Source of the DNA: Annulohypoxylon bovei var. microspora
Taxonomy: Eukaryota > Ascomycota > Sordariomycetes > Xylariales > Hypoxylaceae
DNA length: 64,000 nucleotides
NCBI GenBank assembly: GCA_022836615.1
Contig: MU405236.1
Location: forward strand, 1-64,000
Reading direction: 5' to 3'
The notes below the pieces were generated by a model. The model saw only the letters and a program-made list of their open reading frames with translations. It ran no database searches and had not been told where the DNA came from. Below, in pieces: positions 50,574 to 61,818 of the stretch. Position numbers and translations under genes: made by a program. The stretch's first letter is position 1; every line of letters begins with the position of its first letter.

Positions 50574-51308
50574 TCAACTAATGGATGAAAGTCCTGGCTT
50601 TTGGTGCACATGCTCCGGCGGTGACTTCTCCGCCTGAGACAGCGTCCACTCGGCAATGTCAGCACGCCTCAGATAAGTGCCCAGCGTGCCATCCGCCACA
50701 TAACCATCCACGAACCTCCCCCGGGGCCCGTTGCCCAAGAAGCCAACGCGGAACAACGTCCAATCGACGTCACCGCCGTAGGTATCGAACACCTCGCCAA
50801 TATCCACAATGGCCCTCCAGATCTTGTGGGCGAAGGCCCAGAGCACGGTCGTCAGGAACCACAGGAACAGGCTGGGATTGTCCTTGGGATCGCGCACGCT
50901 GAAGGTGCTCAGCGCGATGATGCGCCGCACGCCCTCGTCCTTCATGATGGAGAAGATCAGCTTGTACCCCGGCACGAAGACGTCGGTGGACGCGAACGCG
51001 CTCGAGGGCCCGATGACTGAGATGATGACGTCTTGGCCGCGGATCGCCGCGCGCAGCTGCTGCTCGTTGTCTAGGTTGCCTTCAACCGTCTGTGCGCCAC
51101 ATCACATCGTTAGTCAACTGTTGATGGGGGGGAGTGAAGTAGTTCAGGGGGAGGGACCACGCACCTTGATGTCTGGGTTGTCGGCATGTTCCGGCAACGT
51201 TCGCCTGCCGTACACTGTTATATGCCAGCCGAGCTCGATGGCGCGCTTCACAACTACTTTTCCCGTCTCGCCGGTGGCACCGAGAATAAGAAGCTTGCCG
51301 TTGGCCAT
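50574..51308 (-). CDS. NAD(P)-binding reductase-like protein (NmrA/SDR-a type)
   Basis: Small Rossmann-fold protein, probably an oxidoreductase or NAD(P)-sensing protein. Exons are 51,308-51,165 and 51,089-50,574, giving 219 aa. The start MANGKLL was chosen because it places the dinucleotide-binding GATGETG at aa 10-16, right after the first strand; an in-frame ATG 18 codons upstream is possible. Further features are DVIISVIGPSSAF (end of strand 4), RRIIALSTFSV (strand 5) and a C-terminal ADIAEWTL segment, as in NAD(P)H-binding PF13460-type proteins. The intron has GTGCGT and CACAG sites. Substrate unknown. It sits beside oxidase, P450 and methyltransferase relics or genes, so a role in a small-molecule pathway is possible. 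Confidence 0.78.
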
Positions 51309-52115
51309 TGCGAAATTCACGTAAAAGTGGTCACGTGGGGTGTATGGAACGTTGGTACACACGAGCTGCTAGTTGATCGAGCGGAGAGGAGGTGACCGGG
51401 CTTTTATGGAAATATCATAGATCACATTCCACGATGTCGTGTAACACGAGGAGCCCAAGCTAGGCATGTAGGTAGCCCTTTTTTAAATGTATTACGTTTT
51501 AGGGCTTCGCTATTCCGTCATTTGTAATGCCAAGATCTATCTATCTATATGCTAAACCCTGTGTTGATTCTAAGCACGATGAAAGAAAACAGAAATAGGT
51601 AAAGGAGCTTCTGATTATGTAAGCCAACACGCCGCCAACACAGAAGCAATCTCGTAAGTCATTATTAATGCGATTCCTAGAAGATAATACTCATTCTAGC
51701 ACGGGGACAATCGATAGCTGCCAAATCAACACAATATGCTAGATGTGGCGATGAAAGCGGGCTGTATCAACAATCCGTTTGCTTTTTTTTTTTTCAATAT
51801 TGTTGGCAGTAAAAGGGATTTACTGGTCAAAGGGAGCTTTGTGGCTTTGTGTGGCTTTGTGTGGCTTGTGCCATATAAGGCTACGCTTGGCATGGGTTTG
51901 GAAACAGGCAGTTTGTACGTTTACACAACCACAAGATCGTAATACATCACACGGTATTACACGCAAACGTATCGTGACCTATTGCCTTCAAATATGTACG
52001 AAATAAAAGCAATTATATGTGGTACGCACGGCTTTAATCACGCCGCCGACATGACAAAAGTCTCCGGGTTAAGCCGCTAGTCTTGGCAAAGGTGGTTGTG
52101 TGTGGGGGACTTATT
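51309..52115. other. Intergenic region with short repeats
   Basis: No gene seen. It contains a (CTAT)-type run at about 51,538-51,550, a T10 tract at 51,784 and three tandem copies of a 10-11-base TTTGTGTGGC unit at 51,838-51,871. Confidence 0.5.
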
Positions 52116-53598
52116 TCATGTCATCTTGCGGGGCAAGAAACCGTCTCCCTGCAACATCTGAAAGACCTCACCGGGATCGTATTGTACCGTCGGGCAACCT
52201 CACGCAGCTTGCGTACATTTTCCTCGCCGTAGCTCGCGATGAGATGTTGGTCCCAAGTGGCATCGTTGATGAACTCGAAATCGAGCAGGATCCCCTTGCG
52301 CTTGGCGATCTCTCGTACTGCGCCACCGCTGATCTTGACGGCCTGGTGTGCAAGGTCGTCGAATTTGTCGTCTTGCCATTGAATGACGGAAGTGTACCCT
52401 AGCAGAACTTTAGGAACGGAGTTCATAGGGCGACGAATGGGGAAGATGGATTTCACGAACATTGCTGGCCTTCTGGCGAAAGGTTGAGTGGGTTTCCTCG
52501 GGCGTTGCTTTTTACGATGGCGCTCGACGTGACGGGCTGGATGCCAAAGGTCATCATGCAGTCGGACTGCGCCATCACGTCTCTGGAAAGCTCGAGCCAC
52601 CGATCATAGCTCTCCTCGTACAACGAAAGGTCGGGCTTCGTCGAGACTGCAACGATGTCACGCCTAGCATTCACGACCGCGGATTAGCCCCGTATAACAC
52701 AACGAGCGCGATAAAATCCGACCAGTTAAATTGGGGCCATGTACTCACTTGAACGCAGGTCTGTCTCCTAGTATCGCTTCGAAGGCTTTCGCAATTGTAT
52801 AAGGCGTGCCTAGACTGGGCTCGATGAAATGTCGCTGGAAGGGTATATCGCGAAACATGTGGAAGACGGGCGGGAACTCGACGGGTGCGGAGTATACGAA
52901 GGCCACGATCGTGTGATTGCTAGACAGACTGAAGGCGAACGATGCCTTTTCGTCTTCCTCGGCAGCGGCCTGGTACTCGCGGACAGCCCTTATCAATCTT
53001 CTACCCTCGTCCAGGCCGTATACGCGCGCTTCATACCAGATACGGTCTACAGGGACGGTTTCCAACACGAACTTGGTCACGATTCCTAAAAAGAGTAGAC
53101 ATGCCCATCAGCAATTATCCTGCCGTTACCAAGCACCACCTCGAACTCGCGCACGTGATCACAAGCGAGCCCGAACTCGCTCGAGAAGCTAGGGATCCCG
53201 CACCCGAGCAACAGTCCGCCGACGCCGACGTCCGGCGTGCGCCCTCCTAGCACCGAGCGGCGCGTGCCCTCGAGCTTCTCGTACACGCGGATCCACCGGT
53301 TGCCGGGACCGACCGATACCGTCGAGGCATCAGCGCTCACGTCGACCGCGTCTAGCCGCGGCGTTTCGATGAGCACGCCCCAGTCGTCGATGCTGGCCCA
53401 CTCCGATGAAATTTCTACTCTGTTATGGTCTCTCGTGCTCTTGAAGAAGGGCCAGGGAAAGCTGTCGATGCGCATCGCCGAAAGGAGACCATCCTGGAAG
53501 CCAAATATTTGTTGGCCTGCCCCGTACGCAATGCGCGCTGGGACGCAAAGCAAGCCCAACGAGAGGGTAGATTGATGCGCTTTCATTTTACGATTCAA
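52116..53598 (-). pseudogene. Broken FAD-linked oxidoreductase (BBE-like)
   Basis: Relic of a berberine-bridge-type oxidase with the FAD_binding_4 fold. Recognisable in order on the minus strand are a SRLDAVDVSAD-like segment (here PRLDAVDVSAD), STVSVGPGNRW, GGRTPDVGVGGLLLGCGI and FEVVLGNGRIIAD. Then come GIVTKFVLETVP, a long middle exon and the C-terminal YGEENVRKLREVARRY. Introns at 52,664-52,748 and 52,408-52,460 still splice in frame. Three lesions: the N-terminal FAD-binding part (usual CI..P and RSGGH blocks) is absent. About 60 coding bases between IIAD and GIVT, the usual ANxxxNxDLxxALKGGxxNF, are replaced by about 20 bases that include what looks like an intron tail (CTACTCTTTTTAG). 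Near 52,175 an extra AATAC-like 5-mer shifts the last codons. Not RIP: most of the sequence is otherwise intact. Confidence 0.8.
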
Positions 53599-54065
53599 CC
53601 TAATTCTCGTCTACATGAGATGATTAAACATACCTACGTAGCTAAGGGGCTACAGCATTGATAATACGTCAAGCAAACAAGGAGAGCTATAGTATAATGC
53701 ATAGTCAAGTAACATAGCATTTGTTAGCACAACTTAGACCGACGGTTTCCTCACCTAGGTGTTTAGTGAGGCATTGGTAATATCGCTTTTCGGTGGTATG
53801 AGAGACTAGCATATACGTCACGGATTAGAAGAAGATAGATAGAGCTAGGCAAGGTAGTTGTGGCATTGTTAACAGTCTTTTTACCTAGGTACTCATACTC
53901 TCAGCATGTGTCTACAACCTTTCGAGATAACTGGTATCACCGATGGCACTTTTCCGATATTTTCCTCGTACGCTTTTCCTGCACATTCGCAAATTGCGAT
54001 AGCAATAGCATGCCACTCAACTACGTCCTCCACATATCCGTCATCATAATGCAACTTTTCCTTCA
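53599..54065. other. Intergenic region, nothing coding seen
   Basis: I searched here for the missing N-terminal exons of the FAD oxidase and found none. Two CCTAGGT palindromes occur (53,750 and 53,882-53,891). Confidence 0.5.
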
Positions 54066-54575
54066 TCAAGCTCCAAAAAGGTTTCTAACGAACTCGTCAA
54101 CGTCGCTGCGTTTCCGTATCATCAACCTAGCCGCGGGATCGGGGTAGATATTCTCGTCGGCGAACAGGTTGCGAGGGCGGCCCTGGCCCGACGGATACTT
54201 GAAGTCGTAGCGTAGGATCAGGTGGGCCAGAATGATCTTAATCTCGTTGCTAGCGAAGAAGCGGCCCGGACAGGCATACTTACCGTGGCCGAAGTGAAGG
54301 CTGTTGCGGTTGGTCATGACAAATTGGAACTTATTGGCGTTCTCCGGCTTGGACGTGTCATCGCGCAGCTTAGAGTACCGGAACGGGTCAAATTCGGTCG
54401 GATCCCCGCCGCCCGGCAGCAGCTCCGGGTCGTGCAAGAGCGAGTGGGCCGCCATGCTAAAATGCGTGCCGGTGGGAAGTAGCGTCCCGTCCGGAAGCTT
54501 AACGGGACTCCGTACCACGCGGTTGAATGCGACTATAAGCAGATATGTGAGCTTCTCTGTCTCATCGTGGGAGCG
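54066..54575 (-). pseudogene. Cytochrome P450 C-terminal fragment
   Basis: About 165 codons of a class II fungal P450: AFNRVVRSPVKLPDGTLLP, the PERF-like region FDPFRYSKLRDD, and the heme-binding loop FGHGKYACPGRFFA with its cysteine ligand. It ends in a plausible natural C-terminus (DEFVRNLFGA, stop at 54,066). The frame runs open a little upstream to about 54,575 but changes into unrelated sequence; the K-helix ExxR, I-helix and membrane anchor are missing from the DNA upstream. Therefore a 5'-truncated remnant, not an exon of a full gene in this window. Confidence 0.85.
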
Positions 54576-55431
54576 CCTTACAGATTAGTTAGATACAGTA
54601 CATGCTAAGAAAAAAAGAGATAATGATTGGTTTATCGTTAAAATTAAACTATTGCCAAGACGGGTCCCCGCAGGATTGATGAGGGGTCAGGGGTTACCAA
54701 ACCGTTGCGCTGACAGGAATAGAGCCTAATAATCATATTTACAGTGCATCATCCTGCGCTAGATTTAGATTATCTGATAGGTCACTTTTCAAGTAAACTT
54801 GATTTTTAGGCGAATAGTCCTATCGTTATAGCAATATGGAAGCTTACACACATGCACTAGCTCCAGCTGTTCTCCTTAGCTTGATCCTAGGCTAAACAAG
54901 CACCTTATTATAATTGGTTTGCATTCCCAGGTGCCGGTGTTATATCAGCACTAAATATGATAGGGGCATTCAAAAGCAGGATATCAGCCCCAAAGCCTCA
55001 GTTCCTCGTTGTTTCAACTCTCAAACCACTTAGCGAATCAGCGTCCTTTCATGATCCATAGGGCAAGAAGCTCAGCTGTGCCTCGGGCCTGCACTGGTTC
55101 TTAGTGACCTAATAATCTATATTTGGAGATTGAAGCTATTCTCAACTGAACGAGGGGGACCAAAAACATCACCCAGGAGCATGTCCGGGAGATGAAGTAT
55201 TCACGACTCAAGGAAGCCATATTTAGAATATCAATGGAAACTAGCTCCAAGAACCATGTATATAAGGATCAGTATCTCTCCGATGATGTAGATTCAACAC
55301 AAGACATCACAGTACTCTAGAACAAGTTACGATCACCTTTAAAGCTCTCTTTTAGCTTCACTATCAAAATCGCTTTTTTACCAATACCTACGAATAAATC
55401 TCTATCAGATCAAATACACTCCCTCCTTAAC
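54576..55431. other. Intergenic region, promoter of the KP4-like gene
   Basis: No coding signal. The P450 fragment ends abruptly here. A TATATAAG box lies at 55,259-55,266, about 170 bases before the KP4-like start codon, followed by a CT- and A-rich leader. Confidence 0.55.
55259..55266 (+). promoter_or_regulatory. TATA box of the KP4-like gene
   Basis: TATATAAG, 166 bases upstream of the start codon and followed by a pyrimidine- and adenine-rich leader. A strong TATA box suits an inducible secreted-protein gene. Transcription start not known. Confidence 0.5.
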
Positions 55432-56137
55432 ATGCCTTCAGCCGTCATGAACACGATCCTTACCCTCTCGAGTCTTTTCGCCTCGGTTCTCGCCCTACCG
55501 GCGAGCATGTCTGCCAACCCGTCCGATCTAATGAACCCTCGTGCGCTTGGAAGTGAGTAACGTATAAGAGGGCTTTTGTTCGGAATGCACATTTACTAAC
55601 CCCGAATAACATAGTCAACTGTCGTGGTTCCGGTCTCTGCCCTCTCGCTACTATTGAGAACCACTCCGGCACTCGTATATTACAACTCTGGCATGATGTC
55701 CTTGCTGCTACCGATAAGGACCCCAACACCGTTTACAACAGCGGTGATCATGTCGTCTGCGTCGGCACTTCGGCCACGATCACCGTAGGCGCCAGCGTTA
55801 GCGGTGAGGTCAACGGTATCGAGGGTGAAGTAAGTCTAGAGTCCGACATCTCCATCGGAACCGGTGGTGTTTGTCTCTTCCCGCAGCGCGCCTCCCTCAC
55901 TTTGGCCCAGATCAGAGAGCTAGTTGATGCTATTGGCAATCACGGCTGCGCTACTTGCGGATCCGTCCCCATTCACTTCGTCGACCAGGGCAGCAATAAC
56001 CCGAAGGACGGCATTCTGACATCTAACTACGTTGGAAACCCATTCTGTATGTCTTAATCGCTACCCTTCTCTCGTAAAGTTACTAATTCAACTGCGATTC
56101 AGGCGGCGGCAACTGCATTAACAGTGTTGGTAAATAA
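55432..56137 (+). CDS. KP4-like small cysteine-rich secreted protein
   Basis: Exons are 55,432-55,552, 55,615-56,046 and 56,103-56,137, giving 195 aa. A signal peptide covers about aa 1-22 (ILTLSSLFASVLALPA). The mature part starts near GINCRGSGLC, the hallmark N-terminus of the KP4 killer-protein family, and keeps the VVCVG, HGCATCGSVP, DGILTSNYVGNPFC and GGNC blocks; eight cysteines in all. In the family, the Ustilago viral protein acts on fungal calcium channels, and genomic homologues occur in many ascomycetes with roles in competition or growth. An unusual glycine/serine/glutamate-rich insert lies between the third and fourth cysteines. Both introns have clear CTAAC/CTAAT branch sites. 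It appears intact; whether it is active as a toxin cannot be told from sequence. Confidence 0.85.
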
Positions 56138-56608
56138 GCGTCATTGTCTCGGTGTCACCTGGAGAGACAAGTGTGTTACGGCGAATGTTTTATTTGATTA
56201 GACTTATTGCAGTTAATACCTAGGTAATTAGCAAATTTATTGCATGATGAAGAATTACGATTATTAAAGTTCTTATGGCAGCGTGTTTATGTTTCTCCAC
56301 TTTTTAACAAGATGACATTACCCCTTTTATTGATATGTTACCCCTTTCTTGTTTAAATGAGCACGGACCACGTTGTAGCAGCCATTTGATACCGGGGCTA
56401 CCGGGCTAGTTTTTCAATCCCCAACAACCCCGCCGCCATGACCTAAGTAGGCTAGGTCTTCTCTAGAGGCTGGGGGTTGGGTTCCTCCATGTGACGATAT
56501 ATCCTCTCTCGATTTGAATCAATTACTATATATCTTAAACATCATAATTAAGATTTAACTCGTCCAAACCCAACCCTTACAATACCTAATTTATAATTAA
56601 TACTAGGA
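56138..56608. other. Intergenic region, nothing coding seen
   Basis: Holds the 3' flank of the KP4-like gene and the promoter of the methyltransferase. A TACCTAGGTA palindrome occurs at 56,217-56,226. Confidence 0.5.
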
Positions 56609-58702
56609 ATGGCAGATCAGCCGACGACCCCGGGCCCCGAGGGCGCCGCACCACTGGCGACGACCGGGAATAATGGGCCCGAGTTGATCCCCGCGGCTCA
56701 TGCTGAGGATGAGGTATGTGTTCCCTGAGCCGAAGCAACCGATTTCAACAGCGATGGATGCGAATAATTGGTAAAACCTTCCGACTCTAGTACTGAATTC
56801 TAACCTGTACTATATATACTTAGCTAGAAGATGATTTCGATGACGATGCGGATTCAGCACTGGGTGATGATACGTTAGTACTCACAATGTCATATATACG
56901 ATAGCCGTTTACCTTGTAGAGACGAGTTAGTAACATCTCTATCATTGCAGTGCTAGCAGCACCAACTCCATCACGGCGAGCATCTTGGAATATCGTACCA
57001 TCAAAGGTCGGACGTACCACAGTGAGAAGCATGAATCCAACTATTTTGCACCGAACGACGAGCAGCAGATGCATTCACAGGATATTACGTAAGATTGAAT
57101 CCATCTCAGCGAATAAGACATGTTTATCGCGTATTCTAATATATCACCGTAGGCATCATTACTTAACAGTCATGTTGGGTGACAAGCTGTTTCTCGCGCC
57201 AGTCAATGACGATATAGAAGTATGAGTTAACCTTAAAATCGGATATATGCATGTTGAATCCTAATTTTCTATAGAAAGTGCTGGATGTTGGGACCGGAAC
57301 TGGTGCGTACTAGTCTCACTTTGCTAAACTGATATTCAAACATCAATTCCATGCTAATCGAATGCAACCAATAGGAATATGGGCAATGTATAATAACCCC
57401 TTCTTATCTTAAGAAATTTGATTTAACCCCTTTATACCTTTCAAGCTCAATGCTAACTCTCATACAGCGACGTGGGCGACCAGTACCCGAACGCGGAAGT
57501 CTTAGGAACAGACTTGTCGCCGACGCAACCACTGTGGGTACCGCCGAACGTAAGGTTCGAGATCGATGATTGTACCAAGGAATGGACATGGCCTGCCGAT
57601 CACTTCGACTTCATCCACATGCGCTATTTATTCGGGGCCATAGCCGACTGGTCCAGGCTTTTCCAACAGGCATTCCGCTGCTGCAAGCCTGGCGGCTGGG
57701 TCCAGTCTTGTGAATGCGATGTCGAGATGTGTTCCGACGACGGCTCTATCAAGGAGAATGGTGTGATCGAGACATTCTGGAACCCGCTTTATAAGGAGGT
57801 ACATACATTCCGACTTGTTTAAGTTGACCACCAGACTACACATATCCACATTGACATCTTCATCTCATTACATTGGAATATTATTCCCCCCCTCTTTATC
57901 TCCCTATTCGCGATTGTATTTATACGTATTATCGGCATTCGACCATGATAAGGCACTTGCTGACTCAAGGATGATATAGTTAGGTAAAAAGATAGGGTTA
58001 AGCTTCCAGGTTCTTGAGAACAGATTTCAAAATAAGGGATTTGAGGAAGCAGGATTCGTTGATATCAAAGAGGTAAACTATAAGGTAAGTGATATTTTCT
58101 TCCCTCTCATGTTTTCAATGCGACGAACCATGGCGTTAAATGTGTATAAATCTATCCGTTCGGATCAAGCCTAGGCGTGGTTCCTCTATGTCTCGGGTGA
58201 TTTTTTGTCATGATACATTCAACTCTATCAAAATTGAATTTCAAGTTCCTAAGCTAGTATCATTCATCATACTAATCAAGATTTTCCTATAGTTACCTAT
58301 CGGCGGGTGGCCTAAGGATCCCAAGTTAGCCGAGGTTGGCGGGCTTACCTTACTCACCATGATCAACGACCTTGAAGGTGAGTCTTAATTTCCTATTTTT
58401 TCCTTATACCGCCCATGAAGCTTTATTTTCTTTTGGGTGTTCTTATATTCCTAACCAACGTAGCTTGGTGGCTGGATATAAGATATCCCTGGGAGGAAGT
58501 TGAGTCCTACGGCAACGTCAAGTACCCCTTTGGAGGCTAATTATACTATCACATAGGATATGTCTTAGTCCCGTGGAACGTCGTCCACGGTGAAGAGACT
58601 CCAGGCTATCAGGAGACACTTGCACACCTTCGCAAAGAGCTCAAGTCCAGGTCTATGCACGCATATATGAAGGTCCGGTACGTTTACGGACGCAAGCCCT
58701 AG
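56609..58702 (+). CDS. LaeA-like SAM-dependent methyltransferase, ten exons
   Basis: Exons are 56,609-56,713, 56,824-56,873, 56,951-57,088, 57,153-57,219, 57,275-57,302, 57,375-57,387, 57,468-57,798, 57,980-58,084, 58,293-58,377 and 58,557-58,702. All are in phase and give 355 aa, normal for this fungal family. An acidic N-terminus is followed by [21 protein letters not shown] motif [15 protein letters not shown] (about aa 122-135), [24 protein letters not shown] and CCKPGGWVQ. The tail is [12 protein letters not shown]...YVLVPWNVV and [10 protein letters not shown]. Exon six is only 13 bases, yet it restores GIWAI exactly. Homologues act in secondary-metabolite pathways or their control. Neighbours include oxidase, P450 and reductase remains. 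Alternative: some splice sites, chiefly of the last intron, could differ. Confidence 0.85.
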
Positions 58703-59447
58703 GGTTGATACATATGATAGATGGCCGCTCGGAATTAGGATTAAAGTCCTTATAATGAGGGATCTTAGGCATATTTAATTAATCGCGTGCTGTTAATAAT
58801 GAGTGGCAGCTTAAACCCATTTTAAGCTAATCATGATTGGGTATCGGTATATGGAGGCAGTGACATCAGATTTTGTGCAGCGGACAATCGATTTGCAATA
58901 TTTTTGGCAAGCGAGTACATAGGTAGGTAGGTAGTTACCTAGGAACGTACATACAGACCTCAATTCAAGTTTGACGTCGACAACCTATGGTGGTAGTCAG
59001 TTGAATACCTAGCATGTGAGAAGCCATAAGAGTAGCCGGGCTGGCAACTATGGTCTAGTTTAACGTTCATGGGATAACCGAGAAAAGATATATTACTTAC
59101 CTGCGATACATGATCTAAACGTGGACCAATCAACATAGTCCTAACTTACGGAACGCCTAATTTGTTGTAATTGTGGCTGACAACTAGCCAATAGGCGAAC
59201 TGTATTGCGATCCTGCATATTTCTCACCCTTTTCCACCCTACTACTACCCCATGTTACTCCTTATTTTTAGAGTGTATGTACCTCGCATGTACAAGACAG
59301 TACCGCAATATGTGCTTCAAGGCACTTCTTAAGCTTGGAGATAAAAATATGGCAATGTCTCTTTCTCGAATTGACATGCTCATTGCCCCTTTTAACCAAT
59401 TACGTTGCTCCATTTTCTATTTTTGAAACGCTCGGAACCTCAACACC
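58703..59447. other. Intergenic region with CCTAGGTA-type repeats
   Basis: No gene seen. Around 58,918-58,943 there is a TAGGTAGGTAGGTAG run next to TTACCTAGGAAC. Confidence 0.5.
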
Positions 59448-60247
59448 ATGGCCAGCTACAACCAGGTACCTGAAGTCCAGTCGGGCTTCGACAACTCTAC
59501 GGGTGACGGAACGAATAGTACTGCATATGGAATGTAGCTAATTACTAATATTCCTACTATACAAGCTGCTAGTCCCCAAGAGCCCGGATTTCGGTGAGTA
59601 TTTTTTTTTTAATCTTTTTTAGCATCTTCCATACCACCAGCCTGCATGTCGCACATTTCGGTCACTCTTCCAATTCGCCCGCCCTCATTTGTACCGAATG
59701 CTCGAAAACCTTCAAGACCAATGACGAGCTTCGAAAGCATGGTGCAAAAGAAAGACATGATCCTTATGGCTGTGTCTGTGGCACCAAGTTCACCCGACTA
59801 GACGCGCTTAATCGTCATATTACCACCCAGTCTCCCAACACTCCTCAGTATCCATGCGAGTATTGTTACGATCGTCAGGGGGAGAGCGGCTTCAACCGTC
59901 TTGATCACCTTGCTCAGCACTTGAAGAACTATCATAGGATTGAGACCGCAGACAAACTTCTTCAGAGCAAACCGAATGAGTCTAGAGTACCTGTGGCTAC
60001 TACTATGGCTACTGTCCCGATGCCATTCGCGACTTCAGGCCCCGGAATCTTTACGCCGTTGATTCCGACCTATCCCGGCGCCGGAATAGGCTGCCCTGCA
60101 TGGGGATCCAATGAGTACTTTGGCTTCGACGAGCACCAGGCTATGATGAATCCTTATGACGTTGGTAGCTATCCTATCGTTCAGAACAACCCAGACCCCA
60201 CGATGCAGCAGTTTCAGCAAGACGGCCGTTTTGGTTTCATGCAGTGA
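59448..60247 (+). CDS. C2H2 zinc-finger protein
   Basis: Probably a DNA-binding regulator. Best model: exons 59,448-59,533, 59,573-59,593 and 59,641-60,247, giving 237 aa. The C-terminal exon is certain. It carries CTECSKTFKTNDELRKHGAKERH (first C2H2 finger), CVCGTKFTRLDALNRH (second) and CEYCYDRQGESGFNRLDHLAQHLKNYH (third, with a longer loop). A proline-, glycine- and methionine-rich tail follows. The N-terminal part MASYNQVPEVQSGFDNS is joined through introns of only 39 and 47 bases, short even for fungi, so the 5' end is tentative. No partner or target can be inferred. Confidence 0.72.
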
Positions 60248-61818
60248 TCTAGCGAAGGAATTCCTTAGCACAACCGGCTTGAGCACATTGGTAAAACTGT
60301 CGTTGTTGGTTTGAATGGCGATGGAAATGCTTGTATTCCTTGGGTGAATGGTACCCTTGAGAGATATCTATGGTTTACTTTCTCTTATCCGTTATCATGT
60401 ATCGTCAGTCATTACCGGGCTCGGCCAAAATCTGACTTGCTTGCTAAAGCTGCATGTTTTTTGATGAATTTCTTGGATTATTTCTTGTATGTTCATTGCC
60501 ATATGTGTTGGCATTGGTACATTGGCTCATGTAAAGGAAATTGCATGTCGAAACTTGAATTACATCTTTTTATTGGTGAAATCTACTGTTATACTCCTAC
60601 TGCATTGTTCTGAGTACGATCCCTTGTTCACTACGAATTTAACTGCTGGCATGCATGTTTTCTATTACTAGTCCCCAAGCAATACACGTGCACCATCGAT
60701 GAAATGTGTGGTGGTTGACCAAGAAAGGTCAGTTTTCGTATTTGATGTCGTCGTGTTGCTGAGGAACTGTGGTGCTATAGCTTCTAACCTTAACTAACAT
60801 GTTTCCTGTCGATTTCCTACCGACACAACTTGAGCTTATTACCATGTTAACAAGCATAACCATGTATTCATCACGAGCCATGAGGGAGATAACATGCCAC
60901 ACAATTTCCATTAGCACGCTTTCTGTTGAAAACGACTGCATAGGTAGGCACCGAGGCATGATTGCAATTGAAAAGCTAGGTTAACCTTAGACTTAGGTAG
61001 GTAGGAATTCCAGATTCAGCTCGTAAATAGTGTTTCCCCCCACGTATACGCGGAACGAACTAAGGCTTAAGCTGATAAAAAGCTAAGATGAATGACCCTT
61101 ACATCCGATGAGTGTTCTAGAGCTACAATGGGCCATCAAAATCATCTTAGAATGAAATCGGTCTGGCTAATTCGTGAGCAAGCTGAGCACTAAAATAATG
61201 TCCTAGAGGCCACGAATACGCCGAGAACGGAACGCTAACGCTATTGGATGAATAATGAATAATATCCAAGAATCATGCGCGCTTCTTTAGCTTAGGTATG
61301 TAATTTTTTGATCAGTCTACTTGTAAATGATCGTGACATTTACATTTTGGCCTCGGAATACCCCGTCGACCATCGGTCCAGTGTCATGGAACGAGCTGAG
61401 GGGTTTTGGAGAAAGCACGTTAGTCTCCAAGGGACCTCCTCACTGGCTTGTAAACTAACAAGAATTTTAACACTAAAAGCTACTGGAAATTACCAATAAC
61501 GCCGAGGCTATAACTGATATAGTTAGTGTCGAAGAAACACTCCACGCATCTCCAGCCTCTCCCCTGACCATCCCCTGACCCCAAGCCCGATTTCCCCGCA
61601 AATCTCCACACGAACTCCAACTTCCAGGCCTGCTGATGTCGCAATGCGATTTAGTAGTGGAGAAAAGCTAGGGGTGAAGGCTAGATACGAATGCAAGACC
61701 GAACGCATTTCGATGGATTGGCCTATAAGTAGAAGACTACCGCACGGTGTGCTCATTTAGCTACCATGGTTCTGAGCGCGTCTTGCGAACAGCTTCGTAC
61801 ACAACAGCTTAAGACACG
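60248..61818. other. Intergenic region, promoter of the GH32 gene
   Basis: No gene supported. Open frames of 60-100 codons here lack ATG starts or domains. TTAGGTAGGTAGG is at about 60,995. A TATAAGTA box is at 61,724-61,731, about 88 bases before the GH32 start codon. Confidence 0.5.
61724..61731 (+). promoter_or_regulatory. TATA box of the GH32 gene
   Basis: TATAAGTA, 88 bases upstream of the start codon. Spacing is plausible for a core promoter with a short leader; transcription start not known. Confidence 0.4.

Noticed and set aside
54066..54575. P450 fragment as the last exon of a complete gene
   Set aside because: No K-helix, I-helix or anchor exon could be found upstream on the minus strand before the KP4-like gene.
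60311..60613. 100-codon open frame downstream of the zinc-finger gene
   Set aside because: Begins without ATG, rich in C, Y, H and W as in noncoding frames, lies where the 3' UTR is expected.
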